From Pelobates cultripes (Eukaryota; Chordata; Amphibia; Anura; Pelobatidae): a stretch of 64,000 bases of DNA. Position 1 is the first letter of the stretch, and the number at the start of each line of letters is the position of its first letter. Shown in pieces: positions 59,531 through 64,000 of the stretch. Location of the stretch: NCBI GenBank assembly GCA_933207985.1, contig OW240921.1:112543679-112607678 (forward strand), in the 5' to 3' direction. The notes beneath the pieces are model-generated. The model did no database searches and was not told the origin of the DNA. It saw only the letters and a program-made list of their open reading frames with translations. The translations under genes and the position numbers were made by a program.

Positions 59531-60889
59531 TAATTCATTCAAGAGATTACTATGGGTCCTGTAACCACTCTTTTTACCTTCTCCAGTTTTTCATTTTATG
59601 ATTGCGGTGTAACTATAGATTTTTAGGTCTTTCAACTGGGTCTCACACATCAGAAGCTAGCTGCATTGAGAGAGGAGGCCTTGACTAATAGCTATACTGC
59701 TGACCAACTGTTTAAAAGCATTACAGTGGTCTAAAATAACCATTGCTCTCTTTCTAATGTAGTGTAAATGAATCGGCCCACTGTCTGACCTGGTGTCCCT
59801 TCATGCTATCCCAAGTACATTTTGGACAGAGGGACAAGCGCTTTCTTGGCCCATTTTCACAATGCTCAAATGTATACTTGGAGTATGTGTTTATAAATAA
59901 TTACATTTGTGATTGTCAAAGCCAAATACAAAACATGTTCCAGATCACCGAGCTTAAAGAGTGGAGTGAGAAATGTAACTCCAACTCAGGTGAACAACAT
60001 TTCCAGCGTTATGTTCTGCATTTCAGTGGTCAGGTAGTAGCCAAAAAGTCTCAAATCTTTTTGTATGTTGGATTGCAAAACCAGGAGATTACGAGATTTC
60101 TCAATATTTATCTCTTTATTTCAAACAGTGTCCAAATGTTTTACTTCTGAATAACCCCAGATTAGATTTGCTCTCCTGGGGGCATTCAGGATTATTGAGA
60201 ACTCTAAAATGTGAATTACCGAGAACTGGATTTCAGTTGAATTGTAAATATTAGGGGAGTCAGTTTTATTTTCAATTCAGCTTTTGTGATAAAATAAATG
60301 ATGCACATGCACCATGAATGCTGAGCATACATACAATTTTCCCAATAGGAAAGCATTGAATACAATGGTTAACAGAAGTTTCAAAAATAAAAATAAAAAT
60401 TTTAAAAAATTAACATTACAGGGTTAAAAGGACAGATCCACTGCACACAGAACACTTCATTGAAATACAGTGGTCTGGGGGAGTTTAGTGGTCCATTAGA
60501 TTTGATTTGCAAGCCCAACATGAAGAATGTGAGCCAACCACCCCTGGCTCACGCGTACACACGATTAAGACACCAATACTGTGCTTCATTTGGAATTATT
60601 CAGACCAAAATAACTGAAATGGATTTGTATACTTCAAGTCACCTATGTTTTTTAAAATTTACTATTTTGGGCTAAAATTCAAAATAGTGTCAAATTTCAT
60701 TCTGCCCAACCCCATCTACGTAATCAGGAGCAAATGGAAAAGAGTGGAAATAAAATAGTATGCAAGTACATACCAAATAAAGGGATTCTTGTGGACATGG
60801 GTAAGTTTAACACACAGGTCATTGCTCGCTATGTACTAAATGATGATCAGATCCTTCACTCCATCTTATCTGCTGGGAACAGTAAGTCA
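59531..60889. other. Intergenic, no recognised gene
   Basis: AT-rich. 60425-60490 contains a worn relative of the multi-hairpin repeat (gaacacttcattgaaatacagtggtctggg). The frame at 59803-60150 has no recognisable similarity. Confidence 0.5.
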
Positions 60890-60897
60890 AGTGAGAG

Positions 60898-61653
60898 CAG
60901 GACCGGCCTTAGGGGTGTGTGAGCTGTGCGGCCGCACATGGCACCATGGCAGCAGGGAGCACCATATGGCTAGGTGTGAAGTGGGTATTAATGCAGGTCT
61001 GGCTACCCGGGTTGAGAATACATGACAGTGTGGGTAGACTTACTGAGCAGCAGGGGTGGGGCTTACAGAGCATTAGAGATGGTCCTAAATGTCAGCGGGG
61101 ACAGAGCTAAACACACCCAAGAGCCGATGCTGCACAGGAAGGGGAATGCAGGAAGGTCCCTGCTTCCCCAATAACTCCAGGAGCTGCAACTGCCTCCATT
61201 CCTTGCTTCCAGCCCATAATGGAAATAAGTAATTTTCCATTTGTGTGACTGTCTGCATGTGTCTATGACTGTAACGGTTTGTGACTGTCTGCCCGAATGT
61301 GTGACTGTCTGCATGTGTGTATGACTGTAACTGTTTGGGACTGTCTGCCTGTGTGTGACTGAAACTGTCTGTGACTGTGGCTGTCTGCCCGAATGTGTGA
61401 CTGACTGTCTGCCTGTGTGTGACTAACTGTGTGTGCGACTATAACCTCTCCCAACAAGGTAACAATAGAGATATAGGAATAAATATTTTCATGCAAGTCA
61501 TATTTAATTTAATAAATCCCCTACACAAGCACTACACCCCTACACACACACACACTATATGTGGATGAAGGAGGATGACTGGGGGAGGGGGGGGAGGTGG
61601 GTCGCTGTGAACCTTTATCAAACAGGGTGCCCAAAGACCTAAGGCCAGCCCTG
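60898..61653. mobile_element. hAT-type element (hAT-7), short
   Basis: The left end caggaccggccttagg mirrors the right end cctaaggccagccctg with one mismatch. The flanking 8 bases agtgagag (60890-60897) and ggtgagag (61654-61661) differ at one place. The interior holds a short TGTGACTGTCTGC-type array (61250-61440). 756 bases; no transposase. Confidence 0.75.
61250..61440. repeat. Tandem array in hAT-7
   Basis: About 20-40-base units built on tgtgactgtctgcatgtgtg and gtctgcccgaatgtgtgact. Confidence 0.85.
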
Positions 61654-61661
61654 GGTGAGAG

Positions 61662-64000
61662 ACAGCAGGCAGCACAGAGAGGTCTGTGCAATCATGCTTA
61701 ATAAGATTACTATTCTTCATTCAGATAGAGACATCTCATTTGCATGCCTAATTTGTATTTAAATGAACTGTCAAATTCATTCCACAGTCCATTTATTGAG
61801 CCGTGATGCATGCAGACTTCTCATCTCAATACGATTTGGGAGTCTGCATTTCATGCTGTTGCAATATGTTACTTTATGTCACAAAAGTCAATTCACTAAA
61901 CTCCAAAGATAACCCCCGATTTGCAATTCGTTTTGAATGCACCAAAAAATAGAGTTGGGGATTTTTATCAAACCATGTTTTCCAATTCAGTTCTCAGATC
62001 ACTGCCATTTGGCATGTAGTGAATTGTTCCTGCAATCTAAAGGAGCGCTGTAGGCATCATAATCAAGTCAGCACATTTAAGTGGTTATGGTGCCTGGAGT
62101 AAACTGGCACTGGGTCCCACATAACTACTAAACATGGTTTTGTTTGGTTAACTTTTTGGTCTCTGGCAACCTGAAGTCTGGCCTCCAATTATGGTATGGT
62201 GGGGAAGGAGATATGCTTTTGCCTAGGTAGTTAAATTGCTTCTACACGTGTACACGGACATACAAGGAGATTCAAAACAGTGAAAATTGACGGAAATTCA
62301 ACATGAATTTAAAACAATTACCCCAAAATAGACTAATTAAAAAAAAATCTTTTTTCAGTTTGGCTACTTTGACCTTAAACTATGAATTCCTAACAATACA
62401 CTTTTTCGTAGATAACTCTAAATGACACACACCAAGTATATCTCCCAGCATTGCCACATTTGAGGTGCAGCAGTCTTCCTGTCCTGAGTTTGCTGTGGCT
62501 CCATATGAGAGTGGATGGGCTACCTATACAGCAAGCCTGATGACCAGTATGTCATGCTGAGAATTGGATGAAAATGTACAAATCCCAGTTACTATATATT
62601 CAATCATTGGAGAGGTTTGCTTTGGAAGTACCTGGATGGAGAGTTTGTTATAAGGCGCCATGTTCACTTTACAGAACACAATGGTAGTCAGACACCCAAC
62701 CCAGTGGATCCAGCTCCTTTAATTGCACCAAATACAAGTTACAATGTCTAAGTAAATCTTAAAGTTAACAAGTAGTATGTCTATCATAGACTCGGACTTG
62801 GCACCTATGAAGGTGCTTCCATTGCTCCGGAAATGGTTTTTGCAAGCAGTATTCTACCTGAACCACATTTTTATAAGAAACAGTTTCACATTCATTTTTG
62901 GTGATGCAAAGCATCTTTAAAAAGAATTACAATGTTTGTGCAGTAACCAAACATCTCTAAGAAAATTGTGTAATGTGCTTTAATGTAAAAGTATATCCTT
63001 GTACTATTTGTACAGAAATGACTTAAAAAAAAAAAAAAAAGTCATGCTCACATTTAAAAAAGATTCATAGCAATAATAATTTCTCCCTGATCTGAGTTAG
63101 TTTTATTTCACAAAAATGCCATGTTTAACTTATACGATACTATTAAACCAACTATTGGAAGATGTAAAAGGCGACTGCAAATTTTAGGTCAAAAAGAGAC
63201 ACATTCCCTAAATTTTCCAGCTCAGGTAGTTCGTTCTAAAATGTTCCATTCGCTTTCCAAAATTCCACAACTCAGTTTGGCGAAAAAAAATAAACACTGC
63301 CTGATCTCCTACATTGTAAAATTGTAGATTTCTGCAAAATAATGTTATAATTTAGAACGGCCCTGGCTGTATCCCAAAGTTCAGGATAACCTTCCAGTTA
63401 AGATTCACACAGCCAGGAGAGTCCTAATTAAAGTCAATATAAAAAAACAATTCTTCGATTAGCAAATTCCCAAACCCACGTTATCCCAAGCTGTTCCCAT
63501 TACCCTGTGCGTTTTTTTAGCTAATTTGACAGCAATGATACATTACTACATGAATAGACCATTTTAAATTTCAAAGGCATTAGCCCAGCACCAGTTCTAC
63601 ATTCAGAGAGTTAAAGGAAGAAGATTAGTCAAGCTTAGCAAAAATACACACATTTTAGCTTGCAGCCGTTATGCTACTAGTTGCCATGGAAACCGCGGTG
63701 TCTGGAGGGACTTGGGGTATTTCCCTTCACTCTGAAAGTGGTGAAGAATTGAAGTCAGTTCACACATAGCAGAACTTTGATAATAACCTTGACACTTTGG
63801 CAGATGTGTTGATGTATCAAAATCTTACGTGGGAGGATCACTTAGCGCGGAGCCCACAGGCGCTATGTACTCCTCTTATAAAACTTGTTGTCTTGAATAA
63901 TAACAGTATTGGGTTATTTAAAGTTTCCTGTGAGTGGAATGCAAGACAGAATATACCCACAATTAGTTTAGAAAGAACGCTGGTGTTTTCTGAACATGGT
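61662..64000. other. Intergenic, right edge
   Basis: AT-rich. 62039-62115 is a worn hairpin repeat (aaggagcgctgtaggcatca, then aagtggttatggtgcctgga). No exon of a neighbouring gene is recognised on either strand. The only notable motif is at 63680. Confidence 0.45.
63680..63693. promoter_or_regulatory. X-box-like motif GTTGCCATGGAAAC
   Basis: It matches the two half-sites of the RFX X-box consensus (GTTGCC then RGNAAC). It lies in sequence without an evident repeat. A single motif match, so function is only possible. Confidence 0.35.

Noticed and set aside
30000..64000. Exons of a gene next to SIK2 (PPP2R1B follows SIK2 in human)
   Set aside because: I looked on the reverse strand for HEAT-repeat-type exons and found no convincing segment; the neighbour may lie beyond the window.

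Overview
This is a window of vertebrate genomic DNA, most likely from a frog (anuran). The evidence is a split, intron-containing gene whose protein clearly resembles vertebrate SIK2, set in AT-rich DNA dense with L1, L2-like, Tc1 and hAT-type transposons and hairpin-forming short repeats. The species call is an inference. There are no operons, CRISPR arrays or recognisable RNA genes.

Left half (1 to about 29,950): the 3' part of SIK2 (salt-inducible kinase 2) on the + strand. Seven coding exons (5312-5476, 17557-17800, 19276-19560, 19909-20066, 21115-21225, 21958-22049, 23854-24412) all have GT/AG borders and compatible phases. Together they encode the last 537 residues, which is the regulatory tail beyond the kinase and UBA domains. 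Two basic phosphorylation sites (RRHT and RRAS) and the conserved C-terminus ending GYVLVN are present. A long 3' UTR probably runs to a poly(A) signal at 29933. The kinase-encoding exons lie upstream of the window.

Right half (about 30,000 to 64,000): I find no host gene. It is a stack of mobile elements with readable boundaries. One nest is L2-like LINE, interrupted by a Tc1 element, interrupted by a full-length L1 with both ORFs open (51407-58521). A second is a Tc1 relict, interrupted by a solo LTR, interrupted by a 5'-truncated L1 (30790-33680). A third is a hAT-type element inside another hAT-type element (35147-39750).

The most interesting pattern is a set of seven hAT-like elements, defined by 8-bp target-site duplications (five perfect, two with one mismatch) and short inverted termini. 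Their termini differ, but most share an internal plan: a long CA/TG-type or other tandem array followed by a GC-rich, hairpin-rich block. Two families with unrelated ends carry recognisably the same GC-rich block, which suggests module exchange between non-autonomous transposons. No hAT transposase is encoded in the window. A 2-kb imperfect palindrome (8679-10644), several multi-hairpin short elements and a CCAAT/CRE-bearing hairpin (48215-48375) are also described.
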